Shown here: piece by piece, positions 55,091-64,000 of the stretch
How the letters are laid out: the number at the start of each line of letters is the position of its first letter
Position numbering within the stretch: position 1 is the stretch's first letter
Source: Bacteroidia bacterium
Lineage (GTDB): Bacteria > Bacteroidota > Bacteroidia > Chitinophagales > JAUHXS01
Direction: 5' to 3'
Assembly: GCA_030426955.1 (NCBI GenBank)
Contig: JAUHXS010000010.1
Coordinates: 54,036-118,035, forward strand
Length of the DNA stretch: 64,000 bases
Made by a program: the position numbers and the translations under genes
The notes under the pieces: model-generated
Told to the model about the DNA's origin: nothing
Seen by the model: only the letters and a program-made list of their open reading frames with translations
Database searches by the model: none

Positions 55091-55615
55091 ATGGAAGAAA
55101 AGAATGTTGTTGAAGAACAGGAAAAAGAAGAGAAAAAGTCCAAAAGGGGCTCTAGAGGTGGTAAAAAGAAAGGAAACAATAAAGAAAATCAACTCAAAGA
55201 AGAGTTAAAAGAAGCAGAAGACAAGCACTTAAGATTGTTTGCTGAGTTTGATAACTATAAGAAAAGAACCGCTAAAGAACGTATTGAATTAATTCAAAAT
55301 GCTTCAAGAGAACTTGTCGTAGAATTGCTTCCTGTATTAGATGATTTTGAAAGAGGCTTAGGTCAGGTGAAAAGTGAGGATGATGGCAAAGGAATGGAGT
55401 TGATCTATAACAAACTTAAAACAACTCTTGAAAACAAAGGTCTTAAACCTATGGATGCTGTTGGACAACCTTTTGACACAGAATTACACGAAGCTATTAC
55501 AGAAATCCCTGCTCCAAGTGAAGAGCAAAAAAACACGATCATTGATGTGATAGAGAAAGGCTACTACCTCAATGATAAAATCATTCGCTACGCAAAGGTT
55601 GTTGTTGGTAAATGA
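55091..55615 (+). CDS. grpE: GrpE nucleotide exchange factor
   Basis: A 174-residue GrpE: a low-complexity Lys/Glu-rich N-terminus, then the long coiled coil (EELKEAEDKHLRLFAEFDNYKKR) and the beta domain (GQPFDTELHEAITEIPAPS; GYYLNDKIIRYAKVVVGK). It releases ADP from DnaK. Together with dnaJ immediately downstream it forms the chaperone operon; dnaK is not in the window. Confidence 0.96.
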   Translation: MEEKNVVEEQEKEEKKSKRGSRGGKKKGNNKENQLKEELKEAEDKHLRLFAEFDNYKKRTAKERIELIQNASRELVVELLPVLDDFERGLGQVKSEDDGKGMELIYNKLKTTLENKGLKPMDAVGQPFDTELHEAITEIPAPSEEQKNTIIDVIEKGYYLNDKIIRYAKVVVGK

Positions 55616-55681
55616 TTGAGATTAGAAAATTAAAGATTAAAAATTAGCTGTTAGCCAACAGCTAGTAGCTATTAGCTAATT

Positions 55682-56848
55682 ATGTCAAAAAGAGATTATT
55701 ACGAAGTATTAGGTGTTTCAAAGTCTGCCTCAAAAGATGAGATAAAAAAGGCGTACCGAAAAGTGGCCCTAAAATATCATCCAGATAGAAATAAAGACAA
55801 TAAAGAAGCTGAAGAGAAGTTTAAGGAGGCTGCTGAAGCTTACGAAGTATTGAGCAATGAACAGAAGAAAGCTCAATATGATCAGTTTGGCCACGCGGGA
55901 ATGCGAGGCAATGGAGGCTTTGGAGGAGGAGGCATGAATATGGAAGACATCTTCTCCAACTTCGGTGACATTTTTGGAAATGCCGGAGGTGGTGGATTTG
56001 ATCCATTTGAATCTTTTTTTGGGGGTCAAAGAAGCAGAAGGCAGAGAGGTCAAGGACAAAGAGGATCGAACCTAAAGGTAAATATTAAGCTCAGCTTAAA
56101 AGAAATGGCCAATGGAGCCAAAAAGAAAATCAAAGTAAAAAAATATGTAGTTTGTCAAACCTGTGGTGGAAATGGCGCAAAAGATAGCAATTCTTTTCAA
56201 ACGTGCGGCACATGTAACGGATCGGGACAAGTAAGACAAGTGACTAATACCATATTAGGACAGATGCAAACAACTACAACCTGTCCCACTTGCCATGGAG
56301 AAGGGAAGATAATCACCGCTAAATGTGGCAGCTGCTCTGGGGAAGGAAGAGTGTATGATGAGGAAACTATCAATATAGATATTCCTGCTGGGGTGAGTGA
56401 AGGGATCCAACTATCTATGAGTGGCAAAGGGAATGCCGGTATAAGAGGCGGAGCTGCTGGAGATTTAATCATTACTGTTGAAGAAATTGCAAATGAAGAC
56501 TTAAAACGGGATGGAGATAATGTTATTTATGATTTGCACATCAATTTTGCAGATGCTGCACTAGGCACGTCTGTTGAGGTCCCTACTATCGATGGGAAAG
56601 TAAAAGTCAAAATTCCACCAGGCACTCAAAGCGGCAAAGTTTTTCGTCTAAAAAACAAAGGCTTTCCTTCACTGAATTCTTACCACAAAGGGGATCAGTT
56701 AATTTATGTACGTGTATGGACACCAAAAGATTTATCATCTGAAGAAAAGGCTATTTTAGAAAAGCTCCGAAACTCTAAGAATTTTGTTCCTAGCCCTACT
56801 GCAGAAGACAAAAATATCTTTGAAAAAATGAGGGACTATTTTGACTGA
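55682..56848 (+). CDS. dnaJ: DnaJ chaperone
   Basis: A 388-residue type I DnaJ with all four parts. The J domain has KYHPDRNKD, then a Gly/Phe-rich stretch. The zinc finger has four CxxCxGxG motifs ([32 protein letters not shown]). The C-terminal substrate-binding domains contain [19 protein letters not shown]. The spacer to grpE contains hairpins of the TAGCTGTTAGCC / AGCTATTAGCT type. Confidence 0.97.
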   Translation: MSKRDYYEVLGVSKSASKDEIKKAYRKVALKYHPDRNKDNKEAEEKFKEAAEAYEVLSNEQKKAQYDQFGHAGMRGNGGFGGGGMNMEDIFSNFGDIFGNAGGGGFDPFESFFGGQRSRRQRGQGQRGSNLKVNIKLSLKEMANGAKKKIKVKKYVVCQTCGGNGAKDSNSFQTCGTCNGSGQVRQVTNTILGQMQTTTTCPTCHGEGKIITAKCGSCSGEGRVYDEETINIDIPAGVSEGIQLSMSGKGNAGIRGGAAGDLIITVEEIANEDLKRDGDNVIYDLHINFADAALGTSVEVPTIDGKVKVKIPPGTQSGKVFRLKNKGFPSLNSYHKGDQLIYVRVWTPKDLSSEEKAILEKLRNSKNFVPSPTAEDKNIFEKMRDYFD

Positions 56849-56856
56849 TCGATAGT

Positions 56857-57750
56857 ATGCTCTCACTACAAAATATTAAAAAAAGCTACGCTACTCATAA
56901 TGCTGTTAATGATGTCAGCTTTGAGGTTCCCAATAAAGCTATTTTCGGTCTTTTAGGGCCAAATGGTGCAGGCAAAACAACCCTGATCAGGATTATCACT
57001 AACATCATTGGTGCTGATTCGGGCGATATTCTTTTCAATGGAACACCTCTATCAAAAGACCATACCATTAAGATAGGCTATCTTCCCGAAGAAAGAGGGC
57101 TATACAAGAAAATGAAGGTAGGGGAACAACTGCTCTATCTTGCTCAACTGAAAGGACTTTCTAAAAAAGAAGCGAAAAATAAAATCCAACATTGGCTGGA
57201 TAAGTTTGAGATTACTACTTGGAAAGACAAAAAGATAGAGGAGCTCTCTAAAGGGATGCAACAGAAGATTCAGTTTATCGCAACTGTTGTTCATGAACCA
57301 GAACTAATCATTTTAGATGAACCATTCTCTGGGCTAGATCCTGTAAACGCTGAGCTGATAAAAAATGAAATTTTTGAACTCAACAATAATGGAACCACCA
57401 TCATTTTCTCTACTCATCGCATGGAGCAGGTAGAAGAAATTTGCAAAAGAATCGTTTTAATCAATTCGGGTAATAAAATTTTGGAAGGAGAGGTAAAAGA
57501 CATCAAACAACAGTTTAAAAAGAACCTTTTTAAAGTTGTTTTTGAGGGCAATGCGCCTAAAATAGATGAGACCGCTTTTGAAGTCAAAGTTTCAAGCGAG
57601 AATGAACTACTAATTGGCTTAAAAGAAAAAAGCAGTAGAGACTTACTCAAGGAATTGGTAAAACAAAATATCAACCTGATATCTTTCAATGAAGTGTTGC
57701 CAAGTTTAAATGAAGTATTTATTGAGCAAGTAAAGGAGAAGCATGCGTAA
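56857..57750 (+). CDS. ABC exporter ATP-binding protein (NatA-like)
   Basis: A 297-residue ABC ATPase. Walker A is GPNGAGKTTLIRI, the signature is the variant LSKGMQQKIQF, Walker B is LIILDEPFSGLDP, and the switch His is in FSTHRMEQVEE. The C-terminal DUF4162-like segment is typical of NatA/DrrA-type exporters. It overlaps the permease by eight bases. The substrate (Na+, drug or peptide) is unknown. Confidence 0.93.
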   Translation: MLSLQNIKKSYATHNAVNDVSFEVPNKAIFGLLGPNGAGKTTLIRIITNIIGADSGDILFNGTPLSKDHTIKIGYLPEERGLYKKMKVGEQLLYLAQLKGLSKKEAKNKIQHWLDKFEITTWKDKKIEELSKGMQQKIQFIATVVHEPELIILDEPFSGLDPVNAELIKNEIFELNNNGTTIIFSTHRMEQVEEICKRIVLINSGNKILEGEVKDIKQQFKKNLFKVVFEGNAPKIDETAFEVKVSSENELLIGLKEKSSRDLLKELVKQNINLISFNEVLPSLNEVFIEQVKEKHA

Positions 57751-59038
57751 AATATCACTCATCATATTACGTGAATACTTAACGCGAGTAAAGAAAAAGT
57801 CTTTCATCGTAACTACTTTGCTTGTGCCATTGGCAATGGTGATCTTCTTTGCCTCAATGATTTACATTTCTAAATTCTCCAACGAGGAACAGTTTATTAT
57901 TGCATTAGACGAAAGCCATACTTTCGAAAATAGGATTCCCGATACAGAAACATTGTACGTCAAGTTTTCTGATTCGAGCTTAACTTATTTAAAAGAGAAT
58001 TACGATCAGATGGGGTATGATGCATTGCTATATATTCCTCCTATTGATATCCAACGACCAACAGGTATCAAGTTATATTCTCGACAAAATATTGGTCTTC
58101 AGGCAAAGTCGCACCTAGAAAAACATTTAGAGAAAAAGATAGAACGACTAAAGCTAAAAGGAGCCGGAATAGATGAGTCGGTATTAAAAGACCTTAAAGT
58201 CAATATTGATATCCAAACCATTATCAACAAAGGGGAAGAAGAGCAAGATAGCAATACTGGTATTGCCACCGTTATTGGTATGATCATGGGCTTTATTATT
58301 TATATGGTGCTGATCATATATGGTACTGTTGTGATGAAAGGAGTAATGGAAGAAAAGACGAATCGAATTGTTGAAATTATGATGTCTTCTGTCAAACCGT
58401 TTCAGTTGATGATTGGTAAGGTTATTGGTTTAGCAGCTGTTGGACTTACCCAATTTATTTTATGGGGTATATTGATTACACTTTTGCAATTTGCAATGGG
58501 CATTTATATGGGGCAAGAAATTTTAGAAATGCAACAAATGGCAGCAACACAGCAAGTCAATGGTCAACCAGACATGGATGAGGTACTATTGCTCATGAAT
58601 AACATTCAAAACATCAACTTCTTGCAACTCGGCAGCACATTTATCTTCTTTTTTATCGGTGGATACTTTTTATATGCTTCCCTTTTTGCAGCTGTTGGCT
58701 CTTTGATAGATGAGCAAAGTGATCAGCAATCTTTTGTATTTCCAATCACAATGCCAATCATCATATCGATATTCATTATGATGACGATCTCTCAAAATCC
58801 GAACTCCGACTTGATTGTTTGGGCATCTATCATACCACTGAGCTCACCGATAGTCATGCCTGCTAGAATTCCTTTTGGTGTTCCTGGATGGCAACTCGCC
58901 ATCTCCTGTATCATGTTAGTTTTAGGCTTTCTTGCTGCTATATGGGTGGCAGGTAAAATCTATCGCACTGGTATCTTACTTTACGGTAAAAAAGTGACTT
59001 TTAAGGAAGTAGGACGTTGGATTTTTTACAAAGGCTAA
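57743..59038 (+). CDS. ABC exporter permease (NatB-like, ABC-2 type)
   Basis: A 431-residue ABC-2 permease. One N-terminal transmembrane helix (FIVTTLLVPLAMVIFFASM), a large extracytoplasmic domain (about 45-170), and five hydrophobic segments after residue 175 (TVIGMIMGFIIYMVLIIYG ... IISIFIMMTIS ... LVLGFLAAIWVAGK). EEKTNRIVEIMMSSVKPFQLM is the conserved coupling segment. It pairs with the ATPase upstream. Role inferred from family only. Confidence 0.92.
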   Translation: MRKISLIILREYLTRVKKKSFIVTTLLVPLAMVIFFASMIYISKFSNEEQFIIALDESHTFENRIPDTETLYVKFSDSSLTYLKENYDQMGYDALLYIPPIDIQRPTGIKLYSRQNIGLQAKSHLEKHLEKKIERLKLKGAGIDESVLKDLKVNIDIQTIINKGEEEQDSNTGIATVIGMIMGFIIYMVLIIYGTVVMKGVMEEKTNRIVEIMMSSVKPFQLMIGKVIGLAAVGLTQFILWGILITLLQFAMGIYMGQEILEMQQMAATQQVNGQPDMDEVLLLMNNIQNINFLQLGSTFIFFFIGGYFLYASLFAAVGSLIDEQSDQQSFVFPITMPIIISIFIMMTISQNPNSDLIVWASIIPLSSPIVMPARIPFGVPGWQLAISCIMLVLGFLAAIWVAGKIYRTGILLYGKKVTFKEVGRWIFYKG

Positions 59039-59042
59039 TAAG

Positions 59043-60266
59043 CTATCTAGCCAACCAATAAGCAGGATTTAGCTTCTTAGTTCCTTGCCAGATTTCAAAA
59101 TGGATCTGGGTTAATCCATCATCATCTGTATAGACTGTTCCTAAATCTTGCTTAGGACTCAATTTATCTCCAGCTTTTACAAAGGTTTTGTCAATATTGG
59201 AGTAAACAGAAAAGTATTCTCCATGTTTTACAATAATAGCATTGTTAAATCCTGGATTATAAACAATATTTACAACCTCCCCATCAAATACAGCTCTTGC
59301 AATAGATCCTTTAGGAGATTTAATATCAACTCCATTATTCTTGACTTTAACACTCGGCAGTACTGGATGTGGATGTTCTCCAAACGTCCCGATGATAACC
59401 CCACGCTCTACTGGCCAAGGGAATTTCCCTTTATTGGCAACAAAATCTTTAGAGAGCTTAGCCGCCTCTGGTGTCAAAGTCATAGCGTTTTTGCTCGCTT
59501 CTGCCTTTTTTCGTGCTAACTCAATTTCCTTTTTAATGATATCTTCTATAGCCTTATTCAGTTTCTCCGCATCTCTTTTCTTTTTCTTAATATCAGCTAA
59601 TAAGCTAGATTCTTTTTTCTTGAGCGTTTTTATGAGATCATTCTTTTTTTGCTTTTCACCGCTTAAAAGTTGTTTTTGTTCGGTCTCGCTATCCAGTAAA
59701 GCTTTCTTTTCTTGCTTTCTCTCTTCCAATTTCTCTACTTGCTTTGACAAAGACTTCTTGGTAAGATCAATCAGCTCTACCTGCCTTTTTCTATGGTCAG
59801 CATAGCGTTGTAAATACTTTATTCTTCTAAAAGCATCATTAAACGTCTCTGAAGAGAAGATGAAGAGTAGCTTACTGTATGCATTTCTTGTTTTATAGGC
59901 ATAATAAATCATTTTGGCATACTCTTCCTTAAACTTTTGCAAGTCACGTTCTAGAGATTCAATTACGCTATTATTTCTATTGATATGCTCATCCAAAAAG
60001 TCTATTTGATCAGAAATATTTTGAATTAATTTATCTCTTGTTTCTATTTGTTTGTTGAGTGTCTGTAATGCAATAACGGAAGACTTTCTGTTTTTTTGGG
60101 TATTGCTTAGCAATTCAGAAGTAAGCTTTATTTCCTTTAAAAGCTTTTTTCGCTTATTTTCCAAACTCGACCTAGACTGTGCAATGGCTACTCCCTGGCA
60201 CAATAGCGTAAATAGGATTGCTATTAAAAAGTACTTAACGAATGACTTTATACTTCGAAGAAACAT
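59043..60266 (-). CDS. Degenerate M23/LytM protein with coiled coil (EnvC-like)
   Basis: A 407-residue exported protein. The signal segment is FLIAILFTLLCQGVAIA, then a coiled coil of about 240 residues (ELLSNTQKNR... LARKKAEAS), then an M23/LytM domain (WPVERGVIIGTFGEHPHP). The first zinc-ligand motif HxxxD appears as NNGVDI (Asn for His), and the HxH site is YSNI; only the last His (IHFEIW) remains. It is therefore probably a catalytically dead amidase activator, like EnvC in cell separation. It is the last gene of the minus-strand operon, with a 32-base overlap to the DUF4292 gene. Confidence 0.88.
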   Translation of the reverse strand: MFLRSIKSFVKYFLIAILFTLLCQGVAIAQSRSSLENKRKKLLKEIKLTSELLSNTQKNRKSSVIALQTLNKQIETRDKLIQNISDQIDFLDEHINRNNSVIESLERDLQKFKEEYAKMIYYAYKTRNAYSKLLFIFSSETFNDAFRRIKYLQRYADHRKRQVELIDLTKKSLSKQVEKLEERKQEKKALLDSETEQKQLLSGEKQKKNDLIKTLKKKESSLLADIKKKKRDAEKLNKAIEDIIKKEIELARKKAEASKNAMTLTPEAAKLSKDFVANKGKFPWPVERGVIIGTFGEHPHPVLPSVKVKNNGVDIKSPKGSIARAVFDGEVVNIVYNPGFNNAIIVKHGEYFSVYSNIDKTFVKAGDKLSPKQDLGTVYTDDDGLTQIHFEIWQGTKKLNPAYWLAR

Positions 60267-60996
60267 TGAACGGGAAAGATAATGCTTTATCTACTTCTAC
60301 TTTTGTAAAATTGATATTTATTTGTGACTTTGCATTTCCCCTAGATGCTTCTATAATCCTGTCATGTGAAAATCTTTGCTGATCAACATCTAGGTAATTG
60401 TGATACTGTAGCGTTACCGCCTGATCATATACAACATCTTGTATAATAGTGCTTACAATGTCAAAGCTTCCAGGATTAATCTTCGTTGCGTTTTGGTAGT
60501 GACTTTTTTTAGACTCAACTAAATAAACTCCACTATCTATTTTAACAGTCGCATCTGCTGGGTTATAGTACATTAAATTACCAACAAGAAGATCTTGAAG
60601 AGTTTTGAAGTCCATTTCAGGCAAAGCATACGCTTTTGAAATGTAGTCAAAAGGTTTAACAACATAGTTTTTATTCAGTCTATCTAATATTTTTATAGAA
60701 TCTTTACTAATCAAAGCTCTCCCTCCTTCAATTCCTAAAAGCGATGCAGAAAGCCATATAAGACTATCTTTTTTTATTCTAAAGCTAACATTAAACGATT
60801 GTGCATTACCATTAAAAGAAGCATTTACCTTTGATTTTGCAGATAATGCATCAAATTGAAATTGACGGAGGTCAATTTTTTTATTGACCTCTTCTAGAGA
60901 TATTTTTTTTGTCTCTACTCTTTTTTTCTTAAACGTTTTACACGAAGAAAGTATAAGGAGTGATACTATGATTAGGTACGATAGGCACTTACTCAT
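60235..60996 (-). CDS. DUF4292 lipoprotein
   Basis: A protein of about 253 residues counting from ATG 60996 (MSKCLSYLIIVSLLILSSCKT), which gives a clean lipobox LILSSC; the track start adds ten residues. The body is beta-rich (FDALSAKSKVNASFNG, LIWLSASLLGIEGGRALISKDS) and matches DUF4292, an outer-membrane-associated LolB/LolA-like fold. The start overlaps the TPR gene stop (ATGAGTAA), so the genes are coupled. It is presumably part of an envelope assembly pathway. Confidence 0.85.
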   Translation of the reverse strand: MSKCLSYLIIVSLLILSSCKTFKKKRVETKKISLEEVNKKIDLRQFQFDALSAKSKVNASFNGNAQSFNVSFRIKKDSLIWLSASLLGIEGGRALISKDSIKILDRLNKNYVVKPFDYISKAYALPEMDFKTLQDLLVGNLMYYNPADATVKIDSGVYLVESKKSHYQNATKINPGSFDIVSTIIQDVVYDQAVTLQYHNYLDVDQQRFSHDRIIEASRGNAKSQININFTKVEVDKALSFPFNVSSKYKVIR

Positions 60997-62740
60997 AAAG
61001 CTTTTTATCTGCAATTTTTTGGTCAATAACTTCAGAGTCCAAGCCTGCCTCTTTTGCTTTCTTCCAATATTCTATAGCCCTATCTGTTTTACCCAGCTTA
61101 AACAATACATCCCCATAGTGGTCTAATACAACAGACTTTTCATCCTCACTGTTATCTAAAGATTTTTTCACCCATTCCTCTGCCTCCTTATAGTTTCCCT
61201 GCTTATAAAGAATCCATCCATAAGTATCTAAAAAAGAAGCATTTTTAGGTTCTAACTCATTTGCCTTCTTTGACATTTTCTCCGCCTTGTCTAAGTTATC
61301 ACCTCTTTCAGAAAGATAGTAGCTATAATTATTCAGCACATAAGCATTATCTGGCTGAAATGCCAATGACTTATCAAAACAACTGTCAGATGCTTTAGGA
61401 TTCTTTAAATTATAATAAACATCTCCCAGATTGGAGTATAATTGGCTTTTCAGAATGGGATTGTCTGTACCAATCTCAAGTGCTTTTTCAGCTGGTATGA
61501 TAGCAGCTTCATATTTTTTCAACAATAAATTGGAAACACTATTAAAGTAATAAGGTAAAATCTGATTAGGAAATAATTCTATTACCTGATTACTATGCTT
61601 TAACAAGGAATCATTTAATCCCAACTCAGAATCAATGAACATGATTTGTTGCCACACCGTAAAATTATTATTATCGGTTTTAGTAGCCTTCTTATACTGC
61701 ATCAATGCTTCTTTGGACTGATCATTCTGATATAGCAAATCTCCGTAAAGGGCATAGGCTTTAGCATCGTTAGAATGTGCCTCAACCATCCTTTTGGCAA
61801 GTTCCATCCCTTGCTCAATTTTAACTGTATCTTCTTGCTTGGCAGTAATTTGAATGTAAGGGTATAATATCTTAACCTTCGTATCGATATCCACTTCATC
61901 ACTGCTAATCACCTTCTCGATTGCTTTTAGATACCTAGCGTCGTCCCCCTTTTTTCTATAGTATTCAGCAATCAGTAAATTGGACTGAGGGTTGTCACTA
62001 TCAAGGCTAAGCATCTTTTCGTACATTTTGGCTGCCTTTTCATCCATATCATTGGCATCGTAAAGCTCAGCCATTAACCCATAGTATGTTGGGTCTTCTG
62101 GATCCAGATCGATTAGCTTCTGAATCTCATTAGCTGCTTCCTCTATTTTCCCTTGCTTTAAGTAAAATTGCTGCTTTTGAAGTACAATTTGCTCATTGAC
62201 TCCTATCACCTCTTCCAGTTTATCATATACTTTCAACGCCTTATCTACTTCTCCCGAGTTGACTAGCATATAGGCCCATTCCAAGTAATACTCATGGTAG
62301 TTAGGATGCTGCTCACTTAGTTTTTCATATATCTTTGCAGCCTCTTTAAAATTGTTGTTTGTAGCTAATGCCTCAGCATAAAGTTGTTGATACCACTTAT
62401 TTTTTTCGTTTAGCTTTGCTGCACTTTGAGCAAAAATTAAAGCAGAAACATTTTGTCCACTTTCAAGATAGATTTTTGCCAACTCGTACATTGCTGCATG
62501 ATTGGAAGGATCTTGTCTTATACATTCATTATAAAGAGACAAGGCTTTTTGAACATCACCTGAAAGTTTTGCTGTAGTTGCCTTTATGTAGACGTTTTGA
62601 TTTTTAAGAAGTGTCGACTTATCTACTTGTATTTCATTACTAGCAACACTAGACTTCTCAGACTTTTTTGATGAACTACAGCCAATAAAAAATCCGATTA
62701 AGGCTAATAAAATGAATAAGTTAAACTTTCTTTTAATCAT
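60989..62740 (-). CDS. TPR-repeat lipoprotein
   Basis: A protein of about 583 residues from ATG 62740 (MIKRKFNLFILLALIGFFIGC, lipobox LIGFFIGC). The rest consists of tandem TPR motifs (NHAAMYELAKIYLESGQNVSAL; DNAYVLNNYSYYLSERGDNLDKA; PKNASFLDTYGWILYKQGNYKEA), giving a superhelical protein scaffold. The start overlaps the nucleotidyltransferase stop (ATGATTAA), the same coupling as the next junction. In this phylum such TPR lipoproteins accompany DUF4292 and M23 genes. Confidence 0.9.
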   Translation of the reverse strand: MIKRKFNLFILLALIGFFIGCSSSKKSEKSSVASNEIQVDKSTLLKNQNVYIKATTAKLSGDVQKALSLYNECIRQDPSNHAAMYELAKIYLESGQNVSALIFAQSAAKLNEKNKWYQQLYAEALATNNNFKEAAKIYEKLSEQHPNYHEYYLEWAYMLVNSGEVDKALKVYDKLEEVIGVNEQIVLQKQQFYLKQGKIEEAANEIQKLIDLDPEDPTYYGLMAELYDANDMDEKAAKMYEKMLSLDSDNPQSNLLIAEYYRKKGDDARYLKAIEKVISSDEVDIDTKVKILYPYIQITAKQEDTVKIEQGMELAKRMVEAHSNDAKAYALYGDLLYQNDQSKEALMQYKKATKTDNNNFTVWQQIMFIDSELGLNDSLLKHSNQVIELFPNQILPYYFNSVSNLLLKKYEAAIIPAEKALEIGTDNPILKSQLYSNLGDVYYNLKNPKASDSCFDKSLAFQPDNAYVLNNYSYYLSERGDNLDKAEKMSKKANELEPKNASFLDTYGWILYKQGNYKEAEEWVKKSLDNSEDEKSVVLDHYGDVLFKLGKTDRAIEYWKKAKEAGLDSEVIDQKIADKKLYE

Positions 62741-63740
62741 TAATTGTAGAAAAGTCCCCAATGCTTAGCTCTAATGAATTTTTGTTGAGTTTAACATCAT
62801 TACCCAACATGGAATTCGATAAAACCGCGTTTCTTACATGAGTGTTTGTTTGTATAATTACATTATTTATAACGCTATTTTCCACGGTCGTATTGTCTCC
62901 TATTGAAACATGAGGACCTACAACAGAGTTCACTAAAGTGACACCTTTTCCAATAAAACAAGGCTCTATGATTTGGCTATTTTGATTAACCATCGACTTA
63001 TCAACCAAATCCTCAGTATCCTTTTTTAGTTCTAGTATACGCTGATTTGTGTAAACCGTAGCATCTTTATTCCCACAATCAAGCCACTCCTCTACTGTTC
63101 CGGGAGCAAATTGGCTTCCTTTTTGCTTCATGTTTTCCAAAGCATTGGTCAATTGGTACTCTCCTTTATCTTTAATGTTGTTATCAATTAAATACTGCAA
63201 CTCATCTTTCAGGTACCCGCCATCTTTAAAATAATACACTCCGATGATTGCAAGATCCGAAACAAACTCGGTTGGCTTTTCTACAAAATCGGTAATAACA
63301 TTATCATCATTAACTTTTACAACACCAAATGCTGATGGATCATCAATCTTTTGTACCCAAATAATTCCGTCTTTGTTTGTATCCATTTTGAAATTGGTCT
63401 TAAACAAGGTATCTGCAAAAGCAACAACGACATTCCCTTCTAAAGAGTCTGCAGCACATAATATCGCATGTGCCGTACCTAATGCCTCTTTTTGATAATA
63501 AATCGAACCTTTAGCCCCTAAGCTTTCAGCTATACCAATTAATTTTTCCTCAACAGCTTTTCCAAAATCACCAATAATGAAAGCGATTTCTTCAATTGTA
63601 TCTTCAAAAGTTCCCGCAATATCTTCGACCAGCCTCTGAACTATTGGCTTCCCTGCTACTGATAATAATGGCTTAGGAGTTGTAAGCGTATGCGGCCTCA
63701 TTCTCTTCCCCATTCCTGCCATCGGAATTATTATACGCAT
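62733..63740 (-). CDS. Sugar-phosphate nucleotidyltransferase with left-handed beta-helix tail
   Basis: A 335-residue nucleotidyltransferase. The RmlA/GlmU-type N-terminal domain carries the NTP-binding signature PMAGMGKRMRPHTLTTPKPLL; further NVVVAFADTLFK and VVKVNDDNVITDFVEKP. The C-terminal part (about 245-335) contains hexapeptide-like repeats (VGPHVSIGDNTTVENSVINNVII). It makes an NDP-sugar for cell-envelope polysaccharide; the exact sugar (glucose-1-P or other) cannot be fixed. First gene of the operon of TPR lipoprotein, DUF4292 and M23 genes. Confidence 0.9.
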   Translation of the reverse strand: MRIIIPMAGMGKRMRPHTLTTPKPLLSVAGKPIVQRLVEDIAGTFEDTIEEIAFIIGDFGKAVEEKLIGIAESLGAKGSIYYQKEALGTAHAILCAADSLEGNVVVAFADTLFKTNFKMDTNKDGIIWVQKIDDPSAFGVVKVNDDNVITDFVEKPTEFVSDLAIIGVYYFKDGGYLKDELQYLIDNNIKDKGEYQLTNALENMKQKGSQFAPGTVEEWLDCGNKDATVYTNQRILELKKDTEDLVDKSMVNQNSQIIEPCFIGKGVTLVNSVVGPHVSIGDNTTVENSVINNVIIQTNTHVRNAVLSNSMLGNDVKLNKNSLELSIGDFSTIND

Positions 63741-63877
63741 AATGTTTTAGATGTTTTCTTATGATCAAATAAGGCTTGCTAAGTTACCAAACTTTTTGGT
63801 CACTATGACATTTGCAATAGCAATTATCTCAATGAGCCTGTTTGCTTGTTATGAACGAATATTTTTTTAATATTTAA

Positions 63878-64000
63878 CGTGAGTTCGGGATAAGAAAAAG
63901 AGGAAGAAGTTATAAAAAGAGAGCGTTTTTGACTATATTAAAGTGTTGAATCTCAATATTTTAAAATCAAAAACGACTCTCGATGTTAAGAGACAAAATT
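63878..64000 (+). mobile_element. Left end of an insertion sequence with transposase start (partial)
   Basis: A sequence beginning ACGTGAGTTCGGGATAAG looks like the terminal inverted repeat and leader of a Bacteroidota insertion sequence. At 63983 an ATG opens MLRDKI, the type of start seen in IS982-like transposases, and the window ends six codons later. The right end is outside the window, so the family is a guess from recollection. Confidence 0.4.

Overview
The window looks like chromosome of an AT-rich, marine-type member of the Bacteroidota, Cytophagia/Flammeovirga-like rather than gut Bacteroides. The evidence is: several secreted proteins ending in type IX secretion (T9SS) sorting domains or the gliding-associated CHU_C-type domain; LytTR/LytS two-component genes; SufE with a DUF59 protein; TAnnTTTG-type promoter words; few Shine-Dalgarno sequences; and Bacteroidota-type intergenic repeats. 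The genus cannot be fixed from this sequence alone.

Layout. 0-20 kb is mostly housekeeping plus surface genes: the end of a SulP anion transporter, a LytS/LytTR pair, an Fe-S assembly pair (DUF59/SufE), gcvP and glyA (one-carbon metabolism) separated by a 124-bp inverted-repeat element, a coupled pair of very small ORFs, a polyphosphate cluster (sixA-ppk1-ppx), a helical cytosolic protein of unknown role, and two large secreted proteins. 20-33.3 kb is an accessory island. It holds an orphan phage terminase pair, a secreted transglutaminase-like pair, a T9SS protein bracketed by large hairpins, a two-gene Hachiman-type antiphage system (HamA DUF1837 nuclease plus HamB helicase) behind a nested palindrome, an uncharacterised gene divergent from a MerR-like regulator across a perfect 24-bp palindrome, a 51-aa small ORF, and a large serine recombinase whose reading frame runs into a tRNA-Asn gene. 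The tRNA marks the probable right edge of the island; the left edge is not certain.

33.4-41.4 kb carries a small DUF5679 zinc-ribbon gene (absent from the ORF track), two tandem paralogous right-handed beta-helix surface proteins with T9SS tails, and an alpha/beta hydrolase. 41.7-49.8 kb is a complete chemosensory operon: soluble PAS-PAS-HAMP-MCP receptor, CheW, CheY, CheB, CheA, CheC-like, CheR and a SpoIIE/PP2C phosphatase. This block lies between two 61-62 bp nearly identical direct repeats. The second repeat carries the broken-off 5' end of the hydrolase gene, so the block was probably inserted between two formerly adjacent divergent genes.

50-64 kb returns to housekeeping: two exported amidohydrolase-like proteins (several domains lacking the metal-binding HxH), a TlpA-like thioredoxin, grpE-dnaJ, a NatA/NatB-like ABC exporter, and a tightly overlapping minus-strand operon of nucleotidyltransferase, TPR lipoprotein, DUF4292 lipoprotein and degenerate M23 (EnvC-like) protein. 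What looks like the left end of an insertion sequence begins just before the window ends.

The most interesting regions are the island with its Hachiman system, unknown genes and structured palindromes, and the repeat-flanked chemosensory block that ends in a PP2C phosphatase.
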